A DNA stretch of 5,751 nt from Alphaproteobacteria bacterium (GTDB taxonomy: Bacteria; Pseudomonadota; Alphaproteobacteria; UBA6615). The position numbers were made by a program, and so were the translations under genes. Positions 4,543-5,751 of the stretch are shown here, piece after piece. The DNA is taken from contig JAURLR010000313.1 of the NCBI GenBank assembly GCA_030831135.1, positions 1-5,751 of the forward strand, written 5' to 3'. Under the pieces are notes generated by a model, which saw only the letters and a program-made list of their open reading frames with translations, had not been told where the DNA came from and did no database searches. Position 1 is the first letter of the stretch. Each line of letters starts with the position of its first letter.

Positions 4543-5751
4543 CTAAAGCGCTTCGCCGCGCACGAGACGCGGCAGATCACCAACAACCCCCATCGCATGA
4601 CGCATGAAGAAGCGTCGGGCCGGAGGTGTGGCGTTGATCACGCCGAGGCCAAGATCGCGCACGGCACGAACCGGCGCGATATCGTTCGAGAACAAACGTG
4701 TCAGGCCATCGGTGGTGACAGTCAGCATCATGTTGTCGACCCGCCGCCAGCGTTCGTAGCTTTCAAGAATATCCGGGTCGCCTATATCGCGGCCCAGCCG
4801 ACGGGCATCGACCACCACCTCGGCCAGGGCGGCAACATCGCGGATGCCCATGTTCAGGCCCTGACCGGCAATCGGGTGGATGCCATGGGCGGCATCGCCA
4901 ACCAGGGCGAGGCGCTGGCCGGTGTAGCGAACGGCGTGGATCAGCCCGAGAGGATAGACCCAGCGCGGGCTGGCCAACGCGATCCGACCCAGAAACCCGC
5001 CAACGCAGCGCCCGAGCGCGGCGGTGAAGTCGGCATCATCCATGGCACGAAGCGCGGGCACCAGATCATTGGACTCGCTCCACACCACCGAGGACTGATG
5101 ACGCAGACCATTCACCGGTACGGGCAGGTCGGTCATCGGCAGCAAGGCAAAGGGGCCACCGGGCAGAAACCGTTCATGGGCGATGTTCTGATGCGATTTC
5201 TCATGGGCAATCGCACAGACAAAGCTCGACTGGTTGTAGCGCCACTCGGCGACCTTGATCCCCGCATCGCGCCGAATCTGTGATCCGCGGCCGTCACAGG
5301 CGAAGATGACCCGCGCCCGCAGACGCAGGCCTTCGGCGAGATCGACCGTTACGCCGGTTTCGTCACGCGTGATCGCGACAATCGAGGACGGGGCCATCAG
5401 GGTCAGGTTCGGAACCCCTTCAACACCCGCAAACAAGGCACGACGGATCAGCCGGTTCTCGATGATATGTCCGAGAGGCACGTCACCGGTTTCACGGTGA
5501 TCGAAATGCAGGAACATCAGTGAATCGCCATCACTGACGCGGATCGTCTCGATCGGACAGGCGTGGACCCCGATAGCGTCCCACAGGCCGATGCCCTTGA
5601 GCACACTGGCACTTCCCGCCGCGATGGCGGTTGTCCGCCCATCGTGCCCGGCCGTCATCATGTTGCCCGGGTCGGCACGATCGACCACAGCGACCTCGAT
5701 CCCCGCAGATGCCAGAGCATGCGCGAGGGTCATCCCGGCCATGCCGGCACC
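4543..5751 (-). CDS. UbiH/UbiF/COQ6-family ubiquinone-biosynthesis FAD hydroxylase (5' end outside the window)
   Basis: The 402 codons in the window encode nearly all of a class A flavin monooxygenase that hydroxylates the aromatic ring of a ubiquinone precursor using NAD(P)H and O2. It begins inside the FAD-binding GxGxxG loop (GAGMAG, first in-window residues), followed by an acidic residue in VAVVDRAD at the end of the second strand. The DG motif ACDGRGSQIR is near in-window residue 153, and the second FAD motif GDAAHGIHPIAGQGLN is near 285. E. coli UbiH is about 390 residues, so only some ten N-terminal residues are probably missing; the ATG at 5742 is internal, not the start. The regioselectivity (UbiH, UbiF or the alphaproteobacterial UbiL type) cannot be assigned from motifs. 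It converges on the GIY-YIG gene and the 4192-4542 region; its promoter lies outside. Confidence 0.93.
   Translation of the reverse strand, partial: GAGMAGMTLAHALASAGIEVAVVDRADPGNMMTAGHDGRTTAIAAGSASVLKGIGLWDAIGVHACPIETIRVSDGDSLMFLHFDHRETGDVPLGHIIENRLIRRALFAGVEGVPNLTLMAPSSIVAITRDETGVTVDLAEGLRLRARVIFACDGRGSQIRRDAGIKVAEWRYNQSSFVCAIAHEKSHQNIAHERFLPGGPFALLPMTDLPVPVNGLRHQSSVVWSESNDLVPALRAMDDADFTAALGRCVGGFLGRIALASPRWVYPLGLIHAVRYTGQRLALVGDAAHGIHPIAGQGLNMGIRDVAALAEVVVDARRLGRDIGDPDILESYERWRRVDNMMLTVTTDGLTRLFSNDIAPVRAVRDLGLGVINATPPARRFFMRHAMGVVGDLPRLVRGEAL

Noticed and set aside
4456..5283. Long plus-strand ORF of 275 codons opposite the UbiH-type gene
   Set aside because: It lies antisense to a gene with clear FAD motifs, its protein has no recognisable domain, and such antisense frames are common in GC-rich genes.

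Overview
The window is a piece of an alphaproteobacterial chromosome, probably from the Rhodospirillales or a nearby group. This rests on the GC-rich coding sequence, the gene order (redox-active CnoX-type thioredoxin, stand-alone Lon N-domain protein, Trm112-type small protein, DUF971 protein, UbiH-type hydroxylase), the [12 protein letters not shown] Trm112 protein, and an operator that resembles the Irr/PerR boxes of this class. The genus cannot be fixed from the sequence alone. Nothing looks like phage, plasmid or a classical insertion sequence.

Layout. Positions 1-91 hold a promoter with a perfect 17-bp Fur-family-type palindrome in front of a type II (Prx5-like) peroxiredoxin (92-643). 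A perfect 28-nt hairpin (671-698) separates it from a tRNA-Gly(GCC) gene on the minus strand (707-781). Next comes a ProX/YbaK-type aminoacyl-tRNA deacylase (874-1377), probably read from a leaderless mRNA. A 90-bp palindromic repeat (1389-1478) lies between it and a tight four-gene operon: cnoX (1583-2524), a Lon substrate-binding-domain protein (2521-3189, ATGA overlap), a Trm112/UPF0434 protein (3199-3393) and a DUF971 protein (3402-3764). A small GIY-YIG nuclease gene (3802-4089, GTG start) follows, then a second 92-bp palindromic repeat (4100-4191). Positions 4192-4542 have no convincing gene but hold three consecutive strong stem-loops and a terminator-like hairpin, which I read as a candidate structured RNA. 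The window ends in the 3' part of a UbiH/UbiF/COQ6-family hydroxylase on the minus strand (4543 to beyond 5751).

How the parts fit. The recurring themes are redox and protein quality control: peroxide removal (peroxiredoxin), an oxidoreductase-chaperone (CnoX), a possible protease-linked substrate-binding protein (Lon N-domain), editing of mischarged tRNA (ProX), Trm112 and DUF971 proteins linked in other organisms to methyltransferase partners and Fe-S handling, and ubiquinone synthesis. Most of this is ordinary core-genome content. The parts most worth a second look are the Fur-family palindrome, the two repeats that share one architecture and both start about 10 nt after a stop codon, the GIY-YIG gene directly beside one of them, and the structured intergenic stretch at 4285-4482.
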